Part shown: piece by piece, positions 43,388 through 51,046 of the stretch
How positions within the stretch are numbered: the first letter of the stretch is position 1
How the letters are laid out: every line of letters starts with the position of its first letter
Assembly: GCF_020089865.1 (NCBI RefSeq)
Contig: NZ_JAIRBM010000026.1
Coordinates: 1-62,222, forward strand
DNA length: 62,222 nucleotides
Direction of reading: 5' to 3'
Source of the DNA: Microvirga puerhi
GTDB lineage: Bacteria > Pseudomonadota > Alphaproteobacteria > Rhizobiales > Beijerinckiaceae
The notes under the pieces: model-generated
What the model was told of the DNA's origin: nothing
What the model saw: only the letters and a program-made list of their open reading frames with translations
Database searches by the model: none
Program-made: the position numbers and the translations under genes

Positions 43388-43502
43388 AAGGTTTGATCCG
43401 AAGTTAACTCAGCCGGAGCACTATCTAGATGCGAGGTCCAACCCATTACAGTTGTTGTCGAAGGCGCAACATGCTGGGCGACTGTGGGATGTTCCGCTTG
43501 CC

Positions 43503-43694
43503 ATGTATAGCGGGGCCAAGCTGGGGATGCTGATCACCTTGGCGCACCATCTCTATCACGCGATCTATGACGTCACGCTGAGTGTCGATTTCCTGGCCCA
43601 TCGGCTCACCGAGTGGGTTGGTTTTACATTCGCCGGCATGCTCCTGATGGGCGGTGTAGCCCTCGTTCACAACTGGAGCATTCGGCGCGGCTAG
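43503..43694 (+). CDS. Small two-helix membrane protein
   Basis: 63 residues from ATG 43503 (MYSGAKLGMLITLAHHLYHA, then IYDVTLSVDFLAHRLTEWVG and FTFAGMLLMGGVALVHNWSI). Two hydrophobic segments flank a short acidic loop; His-rich first helix. The frame stays open upstream to a TTG at 43452, so the start is uncertain; neither has a strong ribosome binding site. No family recognised. Its last codons overlap the 3' end of the minus-strand small gene at 43691. Confidence 0.45.
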   Translation: MYSGAKLGMLITLAHHLYHAIYDVTLSVDFLAHRLTEWVGFTFAGMLLMGGVALVHNWSIRRG

Positions 43695-43837
43695 CGGCTC
43701 GCTCGGGGCACCCGCCGCAATAGTGCCATCACATGCGCTTTGACCCGCGCGGCTTCGGCGAGCTTTTCAGTGTCTCGCCAGCCTGAGTTGGGATTCTCAG
43801 GACCAGGAGGCGGACTGGGCTTGTTCGGATCGGACAT
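43691..43837 (-). CDS. 48-residue protein paired with the GxPGP-anchor gene, copy 1
   Basis: MSDPNKPSPPPGPENPNSGW followed by RDTEKLAEAARVKAHVMALL and RRVPRASR. A Pro-rich N-terminus precedes one amphipathic, positively charged helix. A clear paralogue lies at 55001-55141 (MPDQDKPSLPRSHRSQNKSD... VARAKAHVKALLQRIPRASR), in the same divergent arrangement to a small secreted-protein gene. Conservation of K/R-A-H-V-x-A-L-L-x-R-x-P-R-A-S-R in both supports real coding. Soluble, function unknown. Confidence 0.6.
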   Translation of the reverse strand: MSDPNKPSPPPGPENPNSGWRDTEKLAEAARVKAHVMALLRRVPRASR

Positions 43838-44048
43838 GGCTCACACGGCACAGGGTATGCTGCGCGAGGAAACGCATCAGTGCGGTGAAAGAACTCGCAG
43901 TGAACCCTTAAAGAAGTTGGCTCTTTGGGAGAGGTTTGGCGGCTGTCGCGCTCGAAGGAGGTAGGCCTCACCTCTAACGGAGAAGACAAAGGATAATTTG
44001 CCGTGTGTTTGGCGTTATTTCCAAAGCATCTCACATCCGGAGGACCCC

Positions 44049-44384
44049 ATGCGTGCTCTGTCGAAAGCTCTTCTTGCTGCAACTGCGGCCTTTGCTGTGG
44101 CGAGCACGGCCGCGCCGCCGGCCGAGGCTGGCGGAAAGTGGCGGGCACGCTGGGCGTTCTCGAGCGATCACGGCGGGCATTCCAGTGGCGCGCCTGGGGG
44201 CTCTCCTGGAGGATCTCCCGGCGGTTATCACAGCGGCGGGAGTAATGGCGGTGGAGGCGGCATCGTCAGTGGTGGCTCGAACCGCGGTGCCCCAGGACCG
44301 ATAGCCGGCGCTGGCCTGCCGTTTCTGTTACTGGCTGGCGGCTATGCGCTCGTACGTCGCTACAGGAATCGGGCGCAGCCCTAG
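44049..44384 (+). CDS. Small secreted Gly/Ser-rich protein with a C-terminal GAPGP membrane anchor, paralogue 1
   Basis: 111 residues from ATG 44049, strong site CCGGAGGA five bases upstream. N-terminal signal peptide (MRALSKALLAATAAFAVAST... AEA), then a low-complexity Gly/Ser/His-rich middle (GGSPGGSPGGYHSGGSNGGG), then a tripartite C-terminus: RGAPGPIAGAGLPFLLLAGG (motif plus helix), YALV, and basic RRYRNRAQP. That layout (short Pro/Gly motif, helix, Arg-rich tail) is the layout of exosortase/sortase-type sorting signals. The last 29 residues are almost identical in the protein at 45605. The promoter region shares GGATAATTTGCCG with the broken third paralogue at 55349. Confidence 0.75.
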   Translation: MRALSKALLAATAAFAVASTAAPPAEAGGKWRARWAFSSDHGGHSSGAPGGSPGGSPGGYHSGGSNGGGGGIVSGGSNRGAPGPIAGAGLPFLLLAGGYALVRRYRNRAQP

Positions 44385-44402
44385 CACCTAAGGCGACATC
44401 TT

Positions 44403-45419
44403 TCAGCCGACGGAAACTGGGAAGCGAACGGTCGCACAAGCGCCCGCCGGGCCGTCAAACGTGATCTTAGCGGTGCCTCCCAGTTGTGCCGCCATCGAGT
44501 GAACGAGGCGCTGTCCGAGACCGGATGAGCGGCGAGTGCCGACTGTGTGCGTAGGGCCGATGCCATCGTCCGTGACCGTCAGCTCATAACACTCGTCCTG
44601 ACGCACGAACCCGATGACGATCGTCCCGCTGCGATCATCGGGAAAGGCATATTTCAGGCAGTTCGTCACCAGCTCATTGACGATGATCCCGATCGGAACG
44701 CTACGCTCTTGCGATAGCCAATGCCGCTCGACCTTCGTCCGGATGGCGATCGGACGGGCACCGATGAGCGACGCCGTGATGTCCTCGCACAGGTCGGTTA
44801 TGAAGTCGGCAATGTTGATCACCGAGGTCGTACCCTCGCCCGGGTGTAGGCGTTCGTGCACGCGGCTCAGCACATGGATCCGGTTGGCCGTAGTGGCAAG
44901 CGTATCTCGCACATGCGGATCCTTCTCTGTGCGCTCCTGAAGGCGGACCAGTGCCACGATCATGGCGAGGTCGTTCTTGATGCGATGTCCGGCTTCCTGA
45001 AACAGGAGTTCTTTTTCTCGTTCTGCGGCTGCAAGGCGCTGATTGGCCTCGATCAGGCGATGGGCAGTCGTGTGGAGCGCCTCGATGATGAAGCTGATCG
45101 CGCAACCGATGCCGATGAACAGCAGAAGGCCGACATTGGTGCGAGCATCAGCAAGAGCAAAGCTGCCAGTCGGCTCGAAATAGAAATAGCGTGCTAATGC
45201 GGCGCTCAGTACGACCGAATAGATGCCTGTGCCGCGGTCGAACAACGCGGCATTGATGAGAATGGCCGGGAAAAACAGCAGATATAGAGGGGCTGGGACA
45301 TAGACTGCTAAGCTTTGGCGCAGAAGTACCATCCCCGCAACAATGATAGACGCCATGAAATAACGGACCCAAATCGGCCAAGCTCGGGTTTGGGCGCTGT
45401 AGATGAGAAAGCTCTGCAT
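44403..45419 (-). CDS. HWE/HisKA_2-type sensor histidine kinase with DUF4118-like membrane domain
   Basis: 338 residues. The N-terminal 120 residues hold four helices of the KdpD/DUF4118 type (WVRYFMASIIVAGMVLLRQS... YLLFFPAILINAALFDRGTG... FIGIGCAISFIIEAL). A coiled linker leads to the HisKA_2 phosphoacceptor EAGHRIKNDLAMIVALVRLQ (His about residue 147), then N-box NELVTNCLKYAFP, G1 TDDGIGP and G2 SSGLGQRLVHSM. Such kinases feed the general stress response or light/redox circuits in Alphaproteobacteria. It is convergent with the GAPGP protein at 44049 and divergent from the one at 45605; no response regulator is adjacent. Confidence 0.88.
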   Translation of the reverse strand: MQSFLIYSAQTRAWPIWVRYFMASIIVAGMVLLRQSLAVYVPAPLYLLFFPAILINAALFDRGTGIYSVVLSAALARYFYFEPTGSFALADARTNVGLLLFIGIGCAISFIIEALHTTAHRLIEANQRLAAAEREKELLFQEAGHRIKNDLAMIVALVRLQERTEKDPHVRDTLATTANRIHVLSRVHERLHPGEGTTSVINIADFITDLCEDITASLIGARPIAIRTKVERHWLSQERSVPIGIIVNELVTNCLKYAFPDDRSGTIVIGFVRQDECYELTVTDDGIGPTHTVGTRRSSGLGQRLVHSMAAQLGGTAKITFDGPAGACATVRFPVSVG

Positions 45420-45604
45420 CGTAAAGCTAAAGCCCCCGCATGTGTCAGGTTCCGAAGCGGAAGGAAGCGAGCGAATGGAGCAGTTCTTGCTGCTACGCCG
45501 CCGAATGGGACCTCAATGGTATAGGCGTGGGACCTTCCGGGGTAGTTGCCACAATTGAAGGGGGCGATGCGCTACAAGAGACGCGCCATTCCTGGGAGAT
45601 GTCG

Positions 45605-45853
45605 ATGAACATATTACACAAGAGCCTCGTTGCGGCGGCAGTCGCCTGTGTCATGGGTTCATTCGCCGCTGTTGCTGCTCCAGGTGGCAATCCTGGACCG
45701 CCGCCATGGGCTGGCGGCCCCGGCGGCAACCCCAATGCACCTGGTCAGAACAAGGGTGCACCCGGACCACTGGCCGGAGTTGGTCTGCCGTTTCTGCTTC
45801 TCGCCGGCGGATATGCTCTGGTCAGGCGCTACCGTAATCGCGTGCGCTCATAG
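45605..45853 (+). CDS. Small secreted Gly/Pro-rich protein with a C-terminal GAPGP membrane anchor, paralogue 2
   Basis: 82 residues from ATG 45605 (GGGAG seven bases upstream; an ATG two codons earlier overlaps that site). Signal peptide MNILHKSLVAAAVACVMGSF ending A-V-A, Gly/Pro/Asn-rich middle (GGNPGPPPWAGGPGGNPNAP), then KGAPGPLAGVGLPFLLLAGG, YALV and RRYRNRVRS. The C-terminal block is nearly identical to that at 44049 although the middles differ, as expected for a recognised sorting or anchoring signal. A strong intrinsic terminator follows 21 bases after the stop. Confidence 0.78.
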   Translation: MNILHKSLVAAAVACVMGSFAAVAAPGGNPGPPPWAGGPGGNPNAPGQNKGAPGPLAGVGLPFLLLAGGYALVRRYRNRVRS

Positions 45854-45874
45854 GACCGGCTTTTATCTCCCTTG

Positions 45875-45898
45875 AGAGCGCCCCTGGGCGCTCTTTTT
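45875..45898 (+). terminator. Intrinsic (rho-independent) terminator
   Basis: AGAGCGCCC-CT-GGGCGCTCT forms a perfect 9-bp GC-rich stem with a two-base apex, immediately followed by TTTT(G)T. It lies 21 bases after the stop of the small secreted protein gene. The clearest terminator in the window. Confidence 0.88.
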
Positions 45899-46194
45899 GT
45901 TGCTGAACTTGGATCTTGAGCAGTGAATCGTGCCTTGCCCGCATAGTGATGGGCGACGGTCGAAGTCAGCTGAAAATTCCTGCTGTAGCCAAGTTTTCAT
46001 AACGTGTGTTGGCGCGGTGTGTCAGTGACGCCTATCCGACGGAGGCAAGGAGGAGATCCCGCATTGTCGCGGCATGCGGGTAAAGCGTCCGGAGCAAGTC
46101 AGCCCTGTGCCGGAACCTCCGGCCCGCGCTCACTAGTCTATCAATGTGAAGGCAATCCCCTGCCGAAACTGAAGCCCGCTACCGTTCGATGCAC

Positions 46195-46506
46195 GGTCCA
46201 GATCTTGAACGTTCCTGGGCGTGTTCGATGGTCCGCAGGGCCTCGCGGCCAGTGTTCACTTGCTTGACCAACGTCGCGACTTCCCGCGCAGCCTCGGGCT
46301 TGATGCCGAGGGATCGCGATAGGATTTCGAACTAGTCATTTGCGATCGCGCGTTGATCGGCATTCGTCAGGCGTCGAGACAGAGCCACGTCGAGGCCTCT
46401 GAACTCCCGACGCATGGCCTCCTCGGCAAGACGAGCGCCGCGCTCGTCCGCCGGCGATGCCAAGGCCTCCCGCAAAGCAGGGGAGGGAAGGGGGATGCTA
46501 ATCTTC
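46195..46506 (-). pseudogene. Remnant of an unrecognised gene, copy B
   Basis: Minus-strand reading: KISIPLPSPALREALASPAD, GARLAEEAMRREFRGLDVAL, SRRLTNADQRAIAND, then an in-frame TAG, then FEILSRSLGIKPEAAREVAT, LVKQVNTGREALRTIEHAQE. The first 180 bp correspond to copy A at 4092-4273. Highly charged, helical, probably the C-terminal part of a large protein, perhaps of mobile-element origin, but I do not recognise it. It is cut at 46507 by an IS6-type end. The 300 bp before it (45899-46194) show nothing else. Confidence 0.55.
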
Positions 46507-46650
46507 GGGTTCTGTCGCAAGCTCGAAGTATAGGCGTTTTTTAGCGCCATTTTCGGTCATGACGGTCGCGCTAAGTCGTTGATTTTACAGCAGCCGGTCA
46601 GCGCGAACTCCACAGTATAGATAAGTAAAGACCGAGTTTGCGACAGAACC
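46507..46650. repeat. 144-bp miniature element with IS6-type terminal repeats
   Basis: GGGTTCTGTCGCAAGCTCG at 46507 and, read inward from 46650, GGTTCTGTCGCAAACTCGG are inverted ends matching the IS6 copies here. Only about 110 bp lie between, with no transposase sequence. It is either an internally deleted IS6 or a MITE mobilised by one. Two more IS6-like right ends follow directly (ATGCGACAGAACC to 46663; ATTGCGACAGAGCC to 46714). Confidence 0.6.
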
Positions 46651-46714
46651 ATGCGACAGAACCAATGGAACACCTGCTGCTTTCTCGTCCTTGTTCCGGA
46701 ATTGCGACAGAGCC
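46651..46714. repeat. Two further nested IS6-type ends
   Basis: GCGACAGAACC (46653-46663) and GAATTGCGACAGAGCC (about 46699-46714) are right-hand IS6 ends in the same orientation as the one at 46650, spaced 13 and 51 bp apart. They record at least three separate IS6 insertion or deletion events at one spot. Confidence 0.5.
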
Positions 46715-46806
46715 TCTGCGCCGGGCCCGCCCAGGAAGAAAAGGGCGCCTGATGGCGGCTGCCCAGGAAGGTGAAGCCGGAGGCGGTCTGCTCGGCAGCC
46801 CATGAA

Positions 46807-46844
46807 GCATGGCCGAGGGAGCGGAGTAATGCTCCCGGCCATGC
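46807..46844 (-). terminator. Strong hairpin downstream of hipA
   Basis: GCATGGCC-GA-GGGAGC pairs with GCTCCC-GGCCATGC around an eight-base loop: 14 bp of stem with a two-base bulge. It lies 33 bases past the hipA stop on the minus strand. A T-tract follows only on the plus-strand side (CTTTTG), so it could also terminate transcription entering from the IS6 debris. Confidence 0.5.
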
Positions 46845-46876
46845 GCGTCTTTTGAGCTGCCTTGGCGCTGTCATCG

Positions 46877-48202
46877 TCAGGCGCCTTCGCTGGTGAGCAG
46901 CGTGTTGTGCGCGGCGCGGAAGGTATCCTGCAGCGCCTTGCGGTTATTAAGGCCTTCAAGGGCATAACTGTTGAGAAACTGGCGTCCGGCGAAAAGCTTG
47001 CGGTCGACGGCGCTCACGTCTGCTTCGTCACAGACGTCTTGCCAGTGTTCGGCGATGGTCGTGATCTGGTGTTCGATCAGCGCAGCGGCTTCAGCCTCTT
47101 TCAGGTGATAATCCGGCGCGGCGGCGAGCAGAGTGGCGAGCGTGCTGGCACGGCCATCGCCCTTGATGAGCATGGCCTGCGTGGCTTCGTTGCCGGTGCG
47201 GCTTTGCGGGCAGATGTCATAGGCAGGCGTAAGCGTGAGCATCCTGCCGTCCCAGAAGGCGGCATGGTTGCGGGCGTGGTCGTCGGTATTGCCGCACAGT
47301 ACGTTGAAGCAAATTCGTCCGTAGAGCTCCTTGAGCGTGTCTTTAGGGTCAGTGAAGCGGTGGCGGATGAGCTCGGCGAGGTCCTCATAGGACGCATAGC
47401 GGGCCATCATCTCATCAAGGCCCAGCATGGTCAGGGCCGAGACCATCGCGTGGCGCGTCCAGCCATTCTCTGTGTGCGTGCGGTCGAAGCGCTCGATCAG
47501 CAGCACGTCCTTTTGCGCGGCACGGGTCATCGCCACGGACGCGGCGTTGAGCCCGCAGGCGGTCGCCAGCCTCATCGCGATGAATTCGGCCTTCACAACG
47601 CTGTAGGTGTCGTTGGTCGCCGAGAATTTAGCGATGAATTTCTTCGCGCCGTCATCAATCAGAGCCTTGGGGCGTGCGCCGCCGATCGACGTGCCGTGAT
47701 TAAGGGCCTGGTCGAGCGCCGGTGTCAGGGGCACGCCTTTTTCGATGAAGGCGGCCGCCTCAATGAGCTCGTCAAGCGAGGCTTGTGCGGCAAGGCGGGG
47801 GACATACTTTGTGGCTGATGCCTGAAAATCGAGGGCGCCAATCCGGTCGGAGCCTGACTGGAGCAGAAAGGTCAGCTCGCTGATCTCCGGCACGCCGGCA
47901 GCGTCGGGCTTTTTGCCCGTCAGCCTGTTGATGATGACACGGCGGCCCCAGGCATCCGGCGAGGCGTCGCGAATGCTGCTTGCCATCGACAGGCCGTTGA
48001 TCGGGACAATCGTGCCCTCCTGAAGCGGCAGTTCCGGCTCATAGAGGGAAATGGCGCTCTTACGGCGCCGGTAGCTGGCGCCATAGGTAAAGAGCAGGCG
48101 ATCGCCATCCTGATCGAGGCGGCCCGCGACCACCGGTTCCGTTGCGCCCGGGAGCCACATCCAGACAAAGGCTTCGGTAGCGTCCGCCCTAGAAGTCATC
48201 AT
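46877..48202 (-). CDS. hipA: HipA-family serine/threonine kinase toxin
   Basis: 441 residues. N-terminal subdomain 1 (couple_hipA): VWMWLPGATEPVVAGRLDQD... ISLYEPELPLQEG... FFxNLLP-equivalent region as INGLSMASSIRDASPDAWGR. Kinase core: GTSIGGARPKALIDDGAKKF (P-loop-like and Lys-containing strand IAKF), VVKAEFIAMRLATACGLNAA, LLIERFDR, catalytic loop FNVLCGNTDDHARNHAAFW (Asp in N-T-D-D-H) and metal-binding LTPAYDICPQ (Asp). The family inhibits translation by phosphorylating Glu-tRNA synthetase or related targets. Its start overlaps the hipB stop, antitoxin first, the standard order. Looks intact. Confidence 0.93.
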   Translation of the reverse strand: MMTSRADATEAFVWMWLPGATEPVVAGRLDQDGDRLLFTYGASYRRRKSAISLYEPELPLQEGTIVPINGLSMASSIRDASPDAWGRRVIINRLTGKKPDAAGVPEISELTFLLQSGSDRIGALDFQASATKYVPRLAAQASLDELIEAAAFIEKGVPLTPALDQALNHGTSIGGARPKALIDDGAKKFIAKFSATNDTYSVVKAEFIAMRLATACGLNAASVAMTRAAQKDVLLIERFDRTHTENGWTRHAMVSALTMLGLDEMMARYASYEDLAELIRHRFTDPKDTLKELYGRICFNVLCGNTDDHARNHAAFWDGRMLTLTPAYDICPQSRTGNEATQAMLIKGDGRASTLATLLAAAPDYHLKEAEAAALIEHQITTIAEHWQDVCDEADVSAVDRKLFAGRQFLNSYALEGLNNRKALQDTFRAAHNTLLTSEGA

Positions 48203-48530
48203 CGACCCCCTTCACGGCATGGCGGACGCTCTTCGGCAGCAGGGTCAGTTTTTCGTCAAGGCGGGCATTGTGCATTTGCAGGGTGCGCTCGTCATAGTCG
48301 AACAGGCGTACGCCGACGAGCGAGGCGACCTCGAAGACGATGCCGATCTCAGGGCCCGGCGCGCCTTTCTCGATGCTGGACAGGGTCGTGCGGCTGATGC
48401 CGGCGCGGTCGGCCAGTTCCTGCGCGGTCAGGCCGCGCTCGGCGCGGCCGACGCGGATCAGCTTGCCAAGCATGGTGAGGGCTTGGCGCGTGACTCTAGA
48501 GTAGCTTCTCTGGCGCGGCACGGTAGGCAC
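48189..48530 (-). CDS. hipB: HipB-type antitoxin (HTH Xre family)
   Basis: Up to 113 residues; the core begins MLGKLIRVGRAERGLTAQEL (ATG 48473) with helix-turn-helix ELADRAGISRTTLSSIEKG, followed by a FEVASLVGVRLFDYDERTL segment typical of HipB partners. The frame extends to a GTG at 48530, so the N-terminal 19 residues are uncertain; neither start has a clear ribosome binding site. It would neutralise HipA and repress the operon by binding the upstream palindromes, which are duplicated here. Confidence 0.9.
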   Translation of the reverse strand: MPTVPRQRSYSRVTRQALTMLGKLIRVGRAERGLTAQELADRAGISRTTLSSIEKGAPGPEIGIVFEVASLVGVRLFDYDERTLQMHNARLDEKLTLLPKSVRHAVKGVDDDF

Positions 48531-48534
48531 CTGC

Positions 48535-48672
48535 TTTGTTCATTTGAATGGACATGAGGCCTTCTCACGTCCAGAATTTTGTACGTTGTGCCATGGTGCT
48601 TGGGGCGAGGTCAAGTTTTGTTCATTTGATTGGTCATAAGAGCACTTCGTATCCAGAATTCTGTACATAGTG
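48535..48672 (-). promoter_or_regulatory. hipBA control region: two 56-bp direct copies, 82 bp apart
   Basis: 48535-48590 and 48617-48672 both read TTTGTTCATTTGA-TGG-CAT... then TCCAGAATT-TGTAC-T-GTG, with a variable centre. The near-palindrome TTCATTTGAA and the motif CAGAATTNTGTAC recur in each. The first copy abuts the hipB start, the second lies just upstream. HipB-type repressors bind several spaced operators, so this probably gives cooperative autoregulation or two promoters. Alternatively it is the scar of a lost second antitoxin locus. Confidence 0.6.
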
Positions 48673-48817
48673 GTATACAAGTCGGGCGGCGGCAGTGAAG
48701 GGCGGTTTGGGCTATTATGAAGGTTGGATATACGGAATGTTCTTTTGGCTACGCGTTTACGGAGAATCTAATCCGCGGATCAACCGCGGCTCCCACCGGC
48801 GCACCGGAGTTTCCCAG

Positions 48818-49641
48818 GCTTTGTCGCAAACTTTTTATTTCAGAGTTTCAGCTACTGGGAGAGCGGTCTCAGTAGCGGAGAAACGGGTGTTCAAGGGTAG
48901 ACATTTCGATCGCTCGGTCATCCTCTATGCGTCCGGTGGTATCTGGCCTACAGCCTGAGCTTTCGCAATCTCGAGGAGATAATGGCCGAGCGCGGCATCG
49001 CAGTCGACCATGCCACTATTCATAGGTGGGTCTTGCATTACTCACCTGAGTTGCTGGAGCAGTTCAACCGCCGCAAGCGACCTGTGGGCCGGAAATGGCA
49101 TGTGGACGAAACATACATCAAAGTCCGCGGGCGTTGGATGTATCCCTATCGCGCCATCGACAGCAATGGCGACACCGTCGAGTTCTGGTTCAGCGAAAGG
49201 CGGAATCTCACCGCGGCCAAACACTTTCTGCGCAAGGCGCTGAGGAGGCGCGGTTGTCCAGAGCGGATCGTGATCGACGGGAGCCAGACGAACCGGGAAG
49301 CCATCCTGCTGTGTGACGCTGAAAGCCGTCTGCTGGATCGTTCCAGGCGTCGGCCCAAGCCGATCAGGATCCGCCAAAGTGCCTACCTCAACAATCGCAT
49401 TGAGCAGGATCATCGCGCTATCAAACGGCGCACTGGTCCGATGCTCGGTTTCAAATCAACGCAGAGTGCCCGCGTGATCCTGGGCGGGATTGAGATGGTT
49501 CACATGATGCGCAAATAACAGGCGAAGTGCGCCTGTCTTTCGGACCTCTCACTTGCCGAGCAGTTCGAGGCGCTCGTCGCATAAGCGACTACCATGCGCT
49601 CTGGCATCTCTGTGTCGATCGCCAGAAATTGCGACAGAGCC
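48818..49641 (+). mobile_element. IS6-family element, copy 4 (824 bp)
   Basis: Ends GGCTTTGTCGCAAACTTTTT at 48818 and, inward from 49641, GGCTCTGTCGCAATTTC. Encloses one transposase. Flanking 8-mers (GTTTCCCA and TTTTATCC) differ. Lies between hipBA and the NMT1-type ABC operon. Confidence 0.85.
48887..49584 (+). pseudogene. IS6-family transposase, 1-bp deletion and a late stop
   Basis: GTG start then FKGRHFDRSVIL; at about 48924 one base is missing (CATCCTCTATGCG versus CATCCTGCTATGCG-like in sister copies), so the first 13 codons and the body are in different frames. The body is complete: KWHVDETYIKVRGRWMYPYR, IVIDGSQTNREAILLCDAES, YLNNRIEQDHRAIKRRTG. A TAA at 49516-49518 then replaces the Gln codon after HMMRK, removing the last 22 residues. 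Doubly inactivated. Confidence 0.85.
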
Positions 49642-49839
49642 TTTTATCCCGCTTCCTTTATGGTAGGCATGCCTCGTTTCGGCATACCAAACCATTGGCA
49701 CGTGCGCATTGTCAGACCAAAGGCGCATGATCCGGCGCCTCATTGAAAGCGAACTGAAAGCTTCGCATGCCACGGTCCGACCATGGCTGGATCCCAATAA
49801 CAACAACCAGTCCGAGGAAACGCGTAGGAGAGGAAACCG

Positions 49840-50859
49840 ATGCTGACACATCGTCTCAAGATGCTTGGCCTGCTCACCGCAACGGTGCTCGCAAGCGGCG
49901 CACTCGCGCCGAAGCCGGCTTCGGCCGCCGACAAGATCACCATCATGGTCGGAGGGCTCGAGAAACAGATCTACCTGCCCTTCATGCTGACGCAGCGCTT
50001 GGGTTACTTCAAGGACGAGGGTCTCGATGTCGAGCTGCTGACCGAGCCTTCCGGTGTCGACGCCGAGGATGAGCTGCTGGCCGGCGCCGTGCAGGGCGTC
50101 GGCGGCTTCTACGACCATTGTGTTGACCTGCAAGCCAAGGGCAAGTTCATCGAGTCGGTCGTCCAGATCAACCAGGCACCGGGCGAGGTCGAGCTGGTCT
50201 CCACGAAGCATCCCGAGATCAAGTCGCCGGCCGATTTCAAGGGAACGAGCCTGGGCGTGACCGGGCTGGGGTCCTCGACGAACTTCCTGACCCAGTATTT
50301 GGCGGTCAAGTATGGCGTCAAGCTCGGCGATTTCACCTCGGTGCCGGTTGGCGCCGGCGATACCTTCATCGCCGCCATACAGCAGGACAAGATCCAGGCT
50401 GGCATGACCACCGAACCGACCGTCTCGCGCCTGCTGAAGACAGGCGAGGCGAAGGTTCTTGTCGATCTCCGCTCGGCGGAGGCGACCAAGGCCGCCCTTG
50501 GCGGGACCTATCCGGCAACGTCGCTCTACATGCAGACCTCCTGGGTCGACGCGCACAAGGCGGAGACGCAGAAGCTCGCGAATGCCCTCGTCAGGACGTT
50601 GCGGTACATCAGCACGCACTCGGCAGACGAGATCGCCGACAAGATGCCGAAGGAATACCTGGTCGGAGACCGGGAGGGTTACGTCAAGGCGCTCGCCGAC
50701 GGAAAGGCCATGTTCACCCCGGACGGCGTCATGCCGGAGGGAGGGCCGGAGACGGTTCTGGCCGTGCTGTCCGGCTTCTCCAAGAACGTCAAGGGAAAGA
50801 CCATCGACCTGTCCAAGACCTATACGAGCGAGTTCGTGAAGAACGCTCCGAAATCCTGA
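49840..50859 (+). CDS. ABC transporter substrate-binding protein, NMT1/SsuA-like
   Basis: 339 residues. Sec signal peptide (MLTHRLKMLGLLTATVLASG... ASA), then an NMT1/THI5-type fold: KITIMVGGLEKQIYLPFMLT, QRLGYFKDEGLDVELLTEPS, STNFLTQYLAVKYGVKLGDF, AAIQQDKIQAGMTTEPTVSR. Proteins of this family bind sulfonates, taurine, nitrate, pyrimidine precursors or aromatic acids; the ligand cannot be told. GAGAGGAAACC precedes the start. First gene of a three-gene importer operon, facing a TctDE-like two-component system. Confidence 0.9.
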   Translation: MLTHRLKMLGLLTATVLASGALAPKPASAADKITIMVGGLEKQIYLPFMLTQRLGYFKDEGLDVELLTEPSGVDAEDELLAGAVQGVGGFYDHCVDLQAKGKFIESVVQINQAPGEVELVSTKHPEIKSPADFKGTSLGVTGLGSSTNFLTQYLAVKYGVKLGDFTSVPVGAGDTFIAAIQQDKIQAGMTTEPTVSRLLKTGEAKVLVDLRSAEATKAALGGTYPATSLYMQTSWVDAHKAETQKLANALVRTLRYISTHSADEIADKMPKEYLVGDREGYVKALADGKAMFTPDGVMPEGGPETVLAVLSGFSKNVKGKTIDLSKTYTSEFVKNAPKS

Positions 50860-51046
50860 CGCCCTCCGAAGGCGGCCGTTTCGGAGTACTGATCCGAAAT
50901 GGCCGCCATCAACCAGGAGACCGCGAGGCGGACGAAGTTTCGGCCCCTGCGGCCTGTAGGCACCGTCATGCCGTTGCCGTCGAGCGGCCTACGCTCAGCT
51001 CACCCTTGCAAGCCGGATGTTCGAAGTCCCGCAGCCAGAGAATGCC

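Noticed and set aside
45424..45452. EcfG-type promoter (GGAAC-N16-CTTT) before the HWE kinase gene
   Set aside because: The -10 half deviates and the implied start would leave almost no leader before the ATG.
46507..46714. CRISPR-like spacing of the repeated GCGACAGA-CC motifs
   Set aside because: The repeats are IS6 terminal sequences with irregular spacing; no regular direct-repeat/spacer array or cas gene exists in the window.
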